Assembly (NCBI GenBank): GCA_947073045.1
Contig: CAMTJU010000014.1
Coordinates: forward strand, 1 to 36,934
DNA: 36,934 bases
Direction: 5' to 3'
Source of the DNA: an uncultured Clostridia bacterium
GTDB taxonomy: Bacteria > Bacillota > Clostridia > Lachnospirales > CAMVHY01
Both the position numbers and the translations under genes were made by a program. Under the pieces are notes generated by a model that saw only the letters and a program-made list of their open reading frames with translations, was not told where the DNA came from and did no database searches. How positions within the stretch are numbered: position 1 is the stretch's first letter; the number at the start of each line of letters is the position of its first letter. This document shows positions 9,173 through 17,197 of the stretch, piece by piece.

Positions 9173-9205
9173 AAAAATTCAAACGCGAGCTTGAATTTTT
9201 TTTTT
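9173..9205 (+). terminator. Intrinsic terminator 1 after ackA
   Basis: AAAAATTCAA (9173-9182) pairs with TTGAATTTTT (9191-9200) around an 8-base loop, followed by more T residues to 9205. Confidence 0.8.
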
Positions 9206-9216
9206 ATGCATTTTTT

Positions 9217-9244
9217 ATTCCAATGGCTAATTGGAATTTTTTTT
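9217..9244 (+). terminator. Intrinsic terminator 2 after ackA
   Basis: ATTCCAAT (9217-9224) and ATTGGAAT (9230-9237) form an 8-bp stem with loop GGCTA, followed by seven T residues. The two tandem terminators isolate pta-ackA from hprK. Confidence 0.8.
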
Positions 9245-9275
9245 GATTTTGAAAAGTAAAACATGTATTTTGCAA

Positions 9276-9304
9276 TTGCAAAAATATTTTGGGTGAAATA
9301 TAAT
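9276..9304 (+). promoter_or_regulatory. Promoter of hprK
   Basis: TTGCAA (9276-9281), 17-bp spacer, perfect TATAAT (9299-9304), 21 bases before the hprK ATG. Confidence 0.65.
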
Positions 9305-9325
9305 TAATGGAAAACGGAGGTATTT

Positions 9326-10240
9326 ATGCATTCGGTAGCGATTAATGAAATGATTAAGGAATTCAATTTAACCAGTCTTATTCCAGAATTAGACCTGGAA
9401 AACAAAATGATTGGCTGCCCGGATGTCAATAGACCTTCGTTGCAATTGGCAGGTTTTTTTGATTATTTTGCCTTCCACAGACTTCAAATTATTGGTCTTG
9501 TTGAACATACTTATTTAAAACGGATGGAAAGTAGCGCACGCAAAAAAATTTTGAAAAAAATTTTCGAATACCGCATTCCTTGTATTGTTATATGCCGCTC
9601 ACTGGAGCCATTTGATGAAATGATTTTATATGCAAAAGAAAATGGTGTGCCAATTCTCTCTAGTAGCGATGCTACTACTGATTTTACTGGCGAAGTTATT
9701 AGATGGCTCAAAACAAAACTTGCTCCTTTTACTACTTTGCATGGAGTATTGGTCGATGTTTACGGCGAAGGAATTTTAATTATGGGTGAGAGTGGTATTG
9801 GGAAAAGCGAGATAGCTATTGAGTTAATTAAACGTGGTCATAGATTTGTAGCTGATGATGTAGTCGAGGTTAAACGTGTTTCACAAAGAACACTTGTTGG
9901 AAGTGCACCGGATTCCCTTAAGTACTTTATGGAGCTTCGTGGAATTGGAATTATTGATATTAAACAAATGTTTGGTGTAGAATCAATAAAGGAGGATCAA
10001 AAAATTGACGCCATAATTAAATTGGAGTTGTGGGACAAATCAAAACAATACGACCGGCTTGGATTGAATGATAAATTTATGGAGATTTTGTCAAATGAAG
10101 TTTCATGTTATTCAATTCCAATAAGGCCTGGAAGAAATCTTGCCGTAATTTGTGAAGCTGTTGCTATTAATCACAGGCAAAAAAAAATGCATATTCATAA
10201 TGAAAATTTGTTTGAACAAATAAAAAAATTAGGAGGCTAA
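9326..10240 (+). CDS. hprK: HPr kinase/phosphorylase
   Basis: A 304-residue bifunctional enzyme that phosphorylates, and dephosphorylates by phosphorolysis, Ser46 of HPr, the switch for carbon catabolite repression in Gram-positives. Residues 1-130 are the N-terminal domain. The catalytic domain has LHG (His139), the Walker A GESGIGKS (154-161), RFVADD (Asp177-178) and the family signature MELRGIGIIDIKQMFG (202-217), then IPIRPGRN in the C-terminal part. Length is normal. AACGGAGG lies before the ATG. A ROK glucokinase gene starts two bases after the stop, coupling sugar phosphorylation and its control in one transcript. The catabolite target could include the galactose cluster of this window, but I saw no clear cre site there. 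Confidence 0.97.
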   Translation: MHSVAINEMIKEFNLTSLIPELDLENKMIGCPDVNRPSLQLAGFFDYFAFHRLQIIGLVEHTYLKRMESSARKKILKKIFEYRIPCIVICRSLEPFDEMILYAKENGVPILSSSDATTDFTGEVIRWLKTKLAPFTTLHGVLVDVYGEGILIMGESGIGKSEIAIELIKRGHRFVADDVVEVKRVSQRTLVGSAPDSLKYFMELRGIGIIDIKQMFGVESIKEDQKIDAIIKLELWDKSKQYDRLGLNDKFMEILSNEVSCYSIPIRPGRNLAVICEAVAINHRQKKMHIHNENLFEQIKKLGG

Positions 10241-10241
10241 T

Positions 10242-11180
10242 ATGTATTATTTAGGTATTGATTTGGGTGGTACGAACATATCTGTTGGATTGGTAGATGA
10301 AGATGGGAAAATAATTTGCAAAAGTAGTATACCAACTCTTGCAAAAAGAAGTTGTGAATCTATATTGAAAGACATGGCACAGCATTGTCTTGAAGTTTTG
10401 AAAAAATGCAATGTTGCAATTAATGAAGTTAAATCGATTGGGGTTGGTAGCCCTGGAAAATGTATTACTGATAAAAAAGTAATTGTTTATGCCTGCAATA
10501 TTGACGATTTTAATAATACAGCTATTGAACCAGAAATAAGAAAGTATATAGATTTGCCAGTTTATCTTGAAAATGATGCAAATTGTGCAGCAATTGGGGA
10601 AAGTGTCTGCGGTGCGTCAAAGGGTTGTAAAAATTCTATCGCTATTACATTAGGAACTGGTGTTGGCGGCGGAGTTATTATTGATGGAAAAGTCTTGACT
10701 GGATTTAATTATGGAGGCGGCGAAGTTGGTCATCACGTAATTGTTTCTGGTGGAGAAAAATGTTCATGCGGCCGCAGAGGATGCTGGGAAGCGTATGTAT
10801 CTGCAACAGCTTTGATTCGTCAAGCAAAAATTGAAGCTATCCGCAATCCAAAATCAAAATTAAATACGGATGAAGAAGTTACAGCAAAGTTTGTATTTGA
10901 CATGGCAGATGAGGGCGACGAAACTGCCCAAAATATTATTGAACAATATTTGGAATACTTAGCAGATGGCTTTGGAAATATGATAAATATTTTCCAGCCG
11001 GAAATAATTGTAGTAGGCGGTGGAATTGGGGCGCAGGGCGAAAAAATTTTGCAGCCAATACGTGAAAATTTAAGCAAAAAAGTTTATGCCGGCAATTTGG
11101 AAACTAAAATTGTTCAGGCACAATTGGGAAATGATGCAGGAATAATAGGTGCTGCTTTTTTGGGCAAGCTCGATAAATAA
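10242..11180 (+). CDS. ROK family glucokinase
   Basis: A 312-residue sugar kinase of the ROK family. The N-terminal ATP-binding LGIDLGGTNISVGLVD, the catalytic Asp in LENDANCAA (Asp112), the GTGVGGG phosphate loop and EVGHH (161-165) followed by the zinc knuckle CSCGRRGCWE (Cys174, Cys176, Cys181) are all present, with GGGIGAQG near the end. No helix-turn-helix precedes the kinase, so it is an enzyme and not a ROK repressor. The gene starts one base after hprK's stop region with AGGAGG in front, and a strong terminator follows. Glucose is the most likely substrate given the EVGHH motif, but allose, fructose or N-acetyl sugars are possible in this family. Confidence 0.92.
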   Translation: MYYLGIDLGGTNISVGLVDEDGKIICKSSIPTLAKRSCESILKDMAQHCLEVLKKCNVAINEVKSIGVGSPGKCITDKKVIVYACNIDDFNNTAIEPEIRKYIDLPVYLENDANCAAIGESVCGASKGCKNSIAITLGTGVGGGVIIDGKVLTGFNYGGGEVGHHVIVSGGEKCSCGRRGCWEAYVSATALIRQAKIEAIRNPKSKLNTDEEVTAKFVFDMADEGDETAQNIIEQYLEYLADGFGNMINIFQPEIIVVGGGIGAQGEKILQPIRENLSKKVYAGNLETKIVQAQLGNDAGIIGAAFLGKLDK

Positions 11181-11213
11181 AAGTAAATCATATTTGAGTC
11201 AGAAATTAAATTC

Positions 11214-11258
11214 ATTATACATAAGATTGAAATTTTCTATCTTATGTATAATTTTTTT
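11214..11258 (+). terminator. Strong intrinsic terminator after hprK-glucokinase
   Basis: A perfect 14-bp stem, ATTATACATAAGAT (11214-11227) with ATCTTATGTATAAT (11239-11252), 11-base loop, then a run of T to 11258. Confidence 0.88.
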
Positions 11259-11270
11259 GTGTCTAATTCG

Positions 11271-11279
11271 TGTTATAAT
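11271..11279 (+). promoter_or_regulatory. Extended -10 promoter of murB
   Basis: TGTTATAAT gives a perfect TATAAT (11274-11279) preceded by TGn. The -35 region is only T-rich and overlaps the tail of the preceding terminator. The leader to the murB ATG would be about 60 bases. Confidence 0.5.
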
Positions 11280-11345
11280 AAGGTATCTTTGTTCGCATTG
11301 ATTTATCTGATTTTTAAAATTATTAAAAAAAAGGGTGATTAAGTT

Positions 11346-12224
11346 ATGCAAGAGTTCTTTGTGAAAAATTTTCCTAAGCAAACTTTATTTAATGAGCCAA
11401 TGAAAAATCATACTTCATTTAAAATTGGTGGGCCAGCCGATATTTTATTTTTGCCGGAAAAAAATTCTGATGTCGAGATTGCAGTTAATTTCTGCAAAGA
11501 TAACAATATCAGATTTTTTGTCATGGGTAATGGTACAAATTTATTGGTTAGCGATGATGGATTTCGTGGCGTTATCATAAAAATTAGTAAAAATATGGCG
11601 TTTGCAAAAGTAAATGGAAATGAAATTGAAGCGTCAAGCGGAATACTTTTGAGTCGTTTATCTAAAATTGCACTGGAAAATAATTTGTCAAATTTGGAGT
11701 TTGCATCTGGCATTCCAGGAACTTTAGGTGGTGCAATTTGTATGAATGCCGGAGCTTATGGTGGCGAGATTAAAGACGTATTTGTATCGGCAGAAATTTT
11801 CCACGATGGTCAAATAAAAACTTTTACGGATTTGAATTTTTCATACCGTAAAAGCTTGATTGATGAAAATTATATAGTTTTGTCGGCAAAAATTAAGTTG
11901 ACTAATAAAAATCATGACGAGATTCTAAAAAAAATGACTGAGTATGCAGACAAACGTCGCTCTACTCAGCCATTAGAATTCCCCAATGCAGGCAGTATCT
12001 TTAAACGCGTACAAAATAATTCTGCTGGAAAATTAATTATGGACGCAAACCTGGCAGGTTATACAATAGGTGGTGCATGTGTCTCCAAAAAGCATTGCGG
12101 TTTTATTATTAACCTTGGTAATGCCAAAGCTCAAGATGTTTTGGATTTGATTGATTATGTTAAAAAAGTCGTGCAAGACAAATTTGACGTTTCCTTAGAA
12201 ACTGAAATAAAATTATTAAATTAA
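11346..12224 (+). CDS. murB: UDP-N-acetylenolpyruvoylglucosamine reductase
   Basis: A 292-residue FAD enzyme that reduces UDP-GlcNAc-enolpyruvate to UDP-MurNAc in peptidoglycan synthesis. The FAD domain shows NHTSFKIGGPADIL, VMGNGTNLLVSDDGFRGVII and EFASGIPGTLGGAICMNAGAYGGEI. The substrate domain shows FSYRKSLI, RRSTQPLEFPNAGSIFKR (with the proton-donor Ser) and GGACVSKKHCGFIIN. The length and the missing extra loop place it in the short type II group of Firmicutes. AAGGGTG is the ribosome site. In many Clostridia murB sits beside hprK, as here. It faces galM with only 17 bases between stops and no visible terminator. Confidence 0.97.
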   Translation: MQEFFVKNFPKQTLFNEPMKNHTSFKIGGPADILFLPEKNSDVEIAVNFCKDNNIRFFVMGNGTNLLVSDDGFRGVIIKISKNMAFAKVNGNEIEASSGILLSRLSKIALENNLSNLEFASGIPGTLGGAICMNAGAYGGEIKDVFVSAEIFHDGQIKTFTDLNFSYRKSLIDENYIVLSAKIKLTNKNHDEILKKMTEYADKRRSTQPLEFPNAGSIFKRVQNNSAGKLIMDANLAGYTIGGACVSKKHCGFIINLGNAKAQDVLDLIDYVKKVVQDKFDVSLETEIKLLN

Positions 12225-12241
12225 AGTTTCCTCTGCTAGAA

Positions 12242-13276
12242 CTATCTCACTGTAAATCTATACGATGTATGCGCTTTGTATTCCTCGCCCTTGCGCAGTA
12301 TGACTGCAGGCTCTTTTTCGAGGTGTATCGAATCAGGAAGCATCTGTGTTTCTAGTGCAACACCATCTCTGTTTTCATAAGGCTTGCCATTCTTGCCATT
12401 GCATCCGCCTTCCAAAAAATTACCTGTATACACTTGGACCGTTGGCAGTGAAGTTGTAATAATTAATTCTCTTCCTGATGCTTTATGATAAAGTCTTATT
12501 TGCTCTGTTCCTTGATTTAAAATAAAAGAATGATCATATCCACCAGCATTTTTTAATTGAATATCATCATCATTTATTCTTTCACCTAGCTCATGAAAAG
12601 ATGTAAAATCAAATGCCGTATCATATACATTACGAAACTCGCCTGTTGCAAGACAATTTTTGTCAACGCAGGCAATTTTATCCGCATCTATCATCAATTC
12701 ATGATGATAGATTTTTTCATTTCCGCCAGAAAGATTAAAATAAGAATGATTTGTGATATTCACAATTGTGTCCTGGTCTGATGTAGCAGAATAATTAATT
12801 TCAAGACAATCACCATGCAATACGTAATCAACTTTTAATGTAAGTGTTCCGGGATATCCTTCCTCTCCATCTGGCGATATATATGAAAAACGAATTCCAA
12901 ATTCACGAATTTCATAATCAAACAGTTTTTGATTGAAGCCAATGATGCCGCCATGAAGATGATTTTCTCCATTATTTGCGGCTAATTTGTAATGCTTTCC
13001 ATTCAAATCGAATGAAGCTTTAGCAATCCTGTTAGCAACTCTTCCCACTATAGCTCCCATATAGCTTCCATCTTTGCTGCAGTCTTCGACATTTTCAAAA
13101 CCAAGAACTACATCCTCAAACTTGCCATTTCTGTCAGGAGCAAATATCGAAAGGATATGGCATCCAAGATTAGTTGTGATAACTTTGAGTTTATCGTTTG
13201 CCATTTCAAAAATTTTAATGCCATTATCTCTTGATTCGATTATTTTTATTTTTGTTTCATTATTCATTTTAAACAC
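12242..13276 (-). CDS. galM: Aldose 1-epimerase (mutarotase)
   Basis: A 344-residue galactose mutarotase, equilibrating beta- and alpha-galactose so galactokinase can use it. GENHLHGG (with a catalytic His), NITNHSYFNLSG (second His), GYDHSFILN and the C-terminal LEGGCNGKNGKPYENRDGVALETQMLPDS with the catalytic Glu are visible. AGAGGGTG lies before the ATG. It is the last gene of the galactose cluster but is separated from galT by a strong terminator, so its expression depends on readthrough or on a promoter overlapping the terminator (TATGAT is present just after the hairpin). Confidence 0.95.
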   Translation of the reverse strand: MFKMNNETKIKIIESRDNGIKIFEMANDKLKVITTNLGCHILSIFAPDRNGKFEDVVLGFENVEDCSKDGSYMGAIVGRVANRIAKASFDLNGKHYKLAANNGENHLHGGIIGFNQKLFDYEIREFGIRFSYISPDGEEGYPGTLTLKVDYVLHGDCLEINYSATSDQDTIVNITNHSYFNLSGGNEKIYHHELMIDADKIACVDKNCLATGEFRNVYDTAFDFTSFHELGERINDDDIQLKNAGGYDHSFILNQGTEQIRLYHKASGRELIITTSLPTVQVYTGNFLEGGCNGKNGKPYENRDGVALETQMLPDSIHLEKEPAVILRKGEEYKAHTSYRFTVR

Positions 13277-13302
13277 CCTCTTTCATATATATCATAACAT
13301 AA

Positions 13303-13341
13303 AAAAAGCGGCTGCCTTTTATAAAAAGACAGCCGCTTTTT
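13303..13341 (-). terminator. Terminator between galT and galM
   Basis: AAAAAGCGGCTG (13303-13314) pairs with CAGCCGCTTTTT (13330-13341), a GC-rich 12-bp stem ending in T-runs on either strand. It lies just past the galT stop and upstream of galM on the minus strand. Confidence 0.85.
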
Positions 13342-13346
13342 CAAAT

Positions 13347-14837
13347 TTAAAGTGTTTTTATAAACTTTTCAAATGCCTGTTGACCTTTTGACGTTCTTTT
13401 AAATACGCCCGCATCTTCCAAAACTTTACCGAACACTTGTCCAACTTCTTCTTGCAAAATTTGCGTCACATTTTCAGGATTTAATTCTGGATGCTTTTTG
13501 CAAACTTCATTTGCCCATAAAGCATGCGAGTTTGTTTTTGAATCTTTTGTCAAATCTTTATTTTCAATAATTGCAGTTTCTACGGCCTTTAATTCGTCTT
13601 TTAAACGCGCTGGAAGAACCGCCAATCCCATAACTTCAATCAGTCCAATATTTTCTTTTTTTATATGATGCTTATCAGCATGAGGATGGAAAACGCCAAG
13701 CGGATTTTCTTGTGTAGTTATATTGTTTCTCAGTACAAGATCAAGTTCATATTCATTTGCTCTGCGTCTTGCTATTGGAGTAATGGTCGAATGCTGCTGA
13801 CCATCAGATTTACAAATGATAAATGCTTCCTCATCCGTATAAGTTCTCCATTTATCAAGAATATATTCTGCAACTTTTGCAACACTTGTTTTATCAGTAC
13901 CATTCAAACGAATTACAGACATTGGCCATTTTACGATACCTGCTTTAATATCGCTATATTCTGGAATTTGTATTTCGCATTCAATCTGTGCTTTAGTCAT
14001 AGCAAATTCGTAACGACCTCCTTGATAGTGGTCATGGCTCAAAACACTGCCACCTACTATTGGCAAATCTGCATTCGAACCTATAAAATAGTGTGGGAAT
14101 AAAGTTACAAAATCCAGAAGATTTTCAAATGCACTGCGGTCTATATGCATTGGAACATGATTTTTATTTAATACAATACAATGCTCATTGTAATAAACGT
14201 AAGGACTGTATTGCAAAAAAAAGGGAGTGTTATTTAAAGTAATTGGTATAATTCTGTGATTTTGTCTTGCCGGATAACCTAAATAACCAGCATATCCTTC
14301 ATTTTCAGCACACAAAAGACATTTGGGATAGCCTGATGACTTTTGCTTTCCAGCCGCTGCAATTGCTTTTGGATCTTTCTCCGGTTTAGAAAGATTAATT
14401 GTGATATCCAATTTTCCGTATTTCGTATCTACCGTCCATTTCTGATCTTTTTTAATTCTGTCACTTCGTATATAATTTGTATCTTTAGAAAAAGTATAAT
14501 ACCAATCCGTAGCATCTTTTGCAGATTTTTCGTAAAGCATCATAAATTTATGGATAACTTCAGATGGGCGTGGTATTAGAAGTCCCATTAGCTTTGTATC
14601 AAAAAGATCATAATAAGCTACAGAATTTCCGTCAATTAATCCACGCTTATAAGCAAAATCACAAAGTCCGTTTAAAATTTCCTGAATTGGTGGCAATTTT
14701 TCTATCTTCCTGAATCCATCAAAATTATTCAACCCTAATGTTTCTAAAATTCTATTTGCAACCCAGATACGATCTGTTTCTTCAATCCATTTTTTTCTTA
14801 CTGCGTATTCAATTAACTGAGATATCTTTAGTTCCAC
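13347..14837 (-). CDS. galT: UDP-glucose:hexose-1-phosphate uridylyltransferase, GalT type 2
   Basis: A 496-residue enzyme that swaps UMP between UDP-glucose and galactose 1-phosphate. It is the long GalT class II form of Firmicutes (about 490-510 residues), not the short HIT-like class I. Characteristic stretches are GLLIPRPSEVIHKF, SSGYPKCLLCAENEGYAGYLGYPARQNHRIIPI, SHDHYQGGRYEFAM and GVFHPHADKHHIKKENIGLIEVMGLAVLP. It follows galE by 15 bases in the order galK-galE-galT. Codon use is less AT-rich than in the flanking core genes, as for the whole cluster. Confidence 0.95.
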   Translation of the reverse strand: MELKISQLIEYAVRKKWIEETDRIWVANRILETLGLNNFDGFRKIEKLPPIQEILNGLCDFAYKRGLIDGNSVAYYDLFDTKLMGLLIPRPSEVIHKFMMLYEKSAKDATDWYYTFSKDTNYIRSDRIKKDQKWTVDTKYGKLDITINLSKPEKDPKAIAAAGKQKSSGYPKCLLCAENEGYAGYLGYPARQNHRIIPITLNNTPFFLQYSPYVYYNEHCIVLNKNHVPMHIDRSAFENLLDFVTLFPHYFIGSNADLPIVGGSVLSHDHYQGGRYEFAMTKAQIECEIQIPEYSDIKAGIVKWPMSVIRLNGTDKTSVAKVAEYILDKWRTYTDEEAFIICKSDGQQHSTITPIARRRANEYELDLVLRNNITTQENPLGVFHPHADKHHIKKENIGLIEVMGLAVLPARLKDELKAVETAIIENKDLTKDSKTNSHALWANEVCKKHPELNPENVTQILQEEVGQVFGKVLEDAGVFKRTSKGQQAFEKFIKTL

Positions 14838-14852
14838 GATATCGCCCCATTT

Positions 14853-15875
14853 TTAATTGCTATATCCATTTGGATTTTTGCTTTGCCAGTGCCAAACATC
14901 ATCACACATTTCTTGGATTCCTTTTTTTGCAACCCATCCAAGCTGTTCTTTTGCGTAAGAAGGATCTGCCCAGAACGCTGGTAAATCACCTGTTCTTCTC
15001 GCGGCAAATTCATATGGCAATTCTTTTCCACAGGATTTAGAGAATGCTTTAACCATTTCAAGGACACTGGTTCCTTTACCCGTTCCGAGATTGCATACAA
15101 ATAATCCGCAATCTTCTTTAATTTTATTAATGGCTGCAACGTGACCTTTTGCCAAATCAACGACATGGATATAATCCCTAAGGCAGGTTCCATCTGGTGT
15201 ATCATAATCATTTCCAAAAATATGTATCATATCCAATTTCCCAACAGCAACCTTTGCTACATAAGGCATAAGATTATTGGGAATTCCTGTTGGATCTTCT
15301 CCAATCTCTCCGCTTTCATGAGCGCCTACCGGATTGAAATATCTAAGCAAAACTGCATTGAATCCAGGAATTGCTTTAACAGCATCCTTTAAAATATATT
15401 CAATCATCAATTTTGTATTTCCGTATGGACTTGATGCACACCTAGAAACCGGAGTAGATTCATTATATGGAATAGGAGCATCTGCTCCGTAAACTGTAGC
15501 CGAGGAAGAAAAAATGAAGTTTTTAACATTATGCTTCTTCATAGCCAAAAGAAGTGATAATGCACTGTCCAAATTATTTTTATAATATTCCACAGGAATT
15601 TTGCAACTTTCGCCAACAGCTTTTAAACCAGCAAAATGCATAACGGTATCAATATTATATTTATCAAAAAGTTGATCAGTTGCTTCATAATCTGTGAAAT
15701 CAATTTCTACAAATGGAAAATTTATGCCACAAAGTTTTCTTGTTCTGTTAACTGCTTCCATACATGAATTTACAAAATTGTCTGCAACAATAATGTTGTA
15801 TCCTGCCTTCACTAATTCTATACATGTATGGGAACCGATATATCCAGCGCCTCCCGTTACTAAAATATTCATCAC
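14853..15875 (-). CDS. galE: UDP-glucose 4-epimerase
   Basis: A 340-residue short-chain dehydrogenase fold enzyme interconverting UDP-galactose and UDP-glucose. The NAD site is NILVTGGAGYIGSHTCIELVKAGY (GxxGxxG), followed by FIFSSSATVYG with the catalytic Ser/Thr and YGNTKLMIEYIL with the catalytic Tyr-x-x-x-Lys. Sugar-binding stretches RYFNPVGAHESGEIGEDP and DYIHVVDLAKGH also match GalE. An ATG at 15875 is preceded by AAGGAGA; the M at the next codon is equally possible. It lies between galK and galT. Confidence 0.97.
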   Translation of the reverse strand: MMNILVTGGAGYIGSHTCIELVKAGYNIIVADNFVNSCMEAVNRTRKLCGINFPFVEIDFTDYEATDQLFDKYNIDTVMHFAGLKAVGESCKIPVEYYKNNLDSALSLLLAMKKHNVKNFIFSSSATVYGADAPIPYNESTPVSRCASSPYGNTKLMIEYILKDAVKAIPGFNAVLLRYFNPVGAHESGEIGEDPTGIPNNLMPYVAKVAVGKLDMIHIFGNDYDTPDGTCLRDYIHVVDLAKGHVAAINKIKEDCGLFVCNLGTGKGTSVLEMVKAFSKSCGKELPYEFAARRTGDLPAFWADPSYAKEQLGWVAKKGIQEMCDDVWHWQSKNPNGYSN

Positions 15876-15904
15876 AAATCTCCTTGTTTATTTTTTATAA
15901 AATT

Positions 15905-17182
15905 TTATATAACTTGAGTACCGCCAACTTCACGTATTTTAAGTTTATAACAGCTTCCTTCACCAAAAAGAGAATCCATAGCGTTTCTATAAGAATCTGC
16001 AATTTCATCCGGAACAAATGCTTGGATTGTTCCAGCAAATCCTCCACCATGCACACGGCATGCACCTTTTTTACCTAAAACACGTTCACTGACCATCAAT
16101 CCAAGTGTAATTCCCTGTTCAGATGGCTTTCTTGTAGAATATAAATTTTGAAGCCATCTTGCAGAAGAATTACCAGATTCATTTACCAATTCCAAAAATC
16201 TGGATATATCTTTTTGATCTAATGCTTCAACTTCTTTTGAAACCCTTGCATTATCACCATAATAATGTGCAGCTCTTAAAATTGCACGATCTGTACAAGA
16301 TTGACGAAGTCGTGGAAGTTGCTCATAGAAATCTGCTTCGGGTACTTCTCTCAAGTGTTTCTTTCCAAACTGAGCAGCAACCGTATTCATTTCGGACGGT
16401 ACGGAAATGTAGTCATCTGTGAGGAAAGCATGACTTCCTTTTGTGTCAGTGATAAAAAGATTTAAGCCTTCCTTCTCAAAATCGCAAGTATGTTTTTCAA
16501 TCACAGGGTTTGTTGTGTTTTCAAAATCTATGTACACAAATCCACCAACAGATGATACTGTTTGGTCCATCAAACCACTTTGCTTGCCAAAATATTGATT
16601 CTCTGTAAATTGACCCATTTTAGCAATGTTTACAGGGCCTGCTTTTCCTTCATTGTAATGTTTATCAATTATAGTACCAATGAGAACTTCAAAGGCTGCA
16701 GATGAAGAAAGACCACTTCCTCCAAGTACTTCTGAAGTTACATATGCATTGAATCCGCCAATATTCACACCAATTTCGTGAAACTTTGCTGCCATCCCAC
16801 GCAATAATGCCGCGGTTTTTCCTTTTTCCTCAGGGTGAATACTCAGGTCTGAAAGATTTATGTATTCCTCTGAATAGCCGGCAGATTGTAAACGAATGAC
16901 ATGATTCTCATTAAATGTAACAACTGCAATTGCATCAAGATTTACTGCCGCAGCCAAGACACATCCATGTTGATGATCGGTATGATTGCCACAAATTTCT
17001 GTTCGTCCAGGTGCAGAAAAAATACTTATGTCACTTTTATCAGAGTAGAGTTTTTCAAATTTATCAGCTGCCATCTCATAACGTTTTTTTTGTACAACCA
17101 GCGCATCTTTTCCATAAAGTTCAATCAATTTTTTATCAAAAGCACCGTTATTTAATTTTAAAATGAATTCTTTTGCATTCAT
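15905..17182 (-). CDS. galK: Galactokinase
   Basis: A 425-residue GHMP-family kinase making galactose 1-phosphate from galactose and ATP. The galactokinase signature near residue 60 reads SAPGRTEICGNHTDHQHG, the Clostridia variant of GRxNxIGEHTDY. The ATP loop is EVLGGSGLSSSAAFE and motif 3 is CRVHGGGFAGTIQAF near the C-terminus. GLMDQTVSSVGG carries the catalytic Asp. It is somewhat longer than the E. coli enzyme (382) because of an N-terminal extension of about 35 residues typical of this variant. AGGAGG precedes the ATG, 15 bases after the symporter stop. Confidence 0.96.
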   Translation of the reverse strand: MNAKEFILKLNNGAFDKKLIELYGKDALVVQKKRYEMAADKFEKLYSDKSDISIFSAPGRTEICGNHTDHQHGCVLAAAVNLDAIAVVTFNENHVIRLQSAGYSEEYINLSDLSIHPEEKGKTAALLRGMAAKFHEIGVNIGGFNAYVTSEVLGGSGLSSSAAFEVLIGTIIDKHYNEGKAGPVNIAKMGQFTENQYFGKQSGLMDQTVSSVGGFVYIDFENTTNPVIEKHTCDFEKEGLNLFITDTKGSHAFLTDDYISVPSEMNTVAAQFGKKHLREVPEADFYEQLPRLRQSCTDRAILRAAHYYGDNARVSKEVEALDQKDISRFLELVNESGNSSARWLQNLYSTRKPSEQGITLGLMVSERVLGKKGACRVHGGGFAGTIQAFVPDEIADSYRNAMDSLFGEGSCYKLKIREVGGTQVI

Positions 17183-17197
17183 ATTTTTCCTCCTAAA

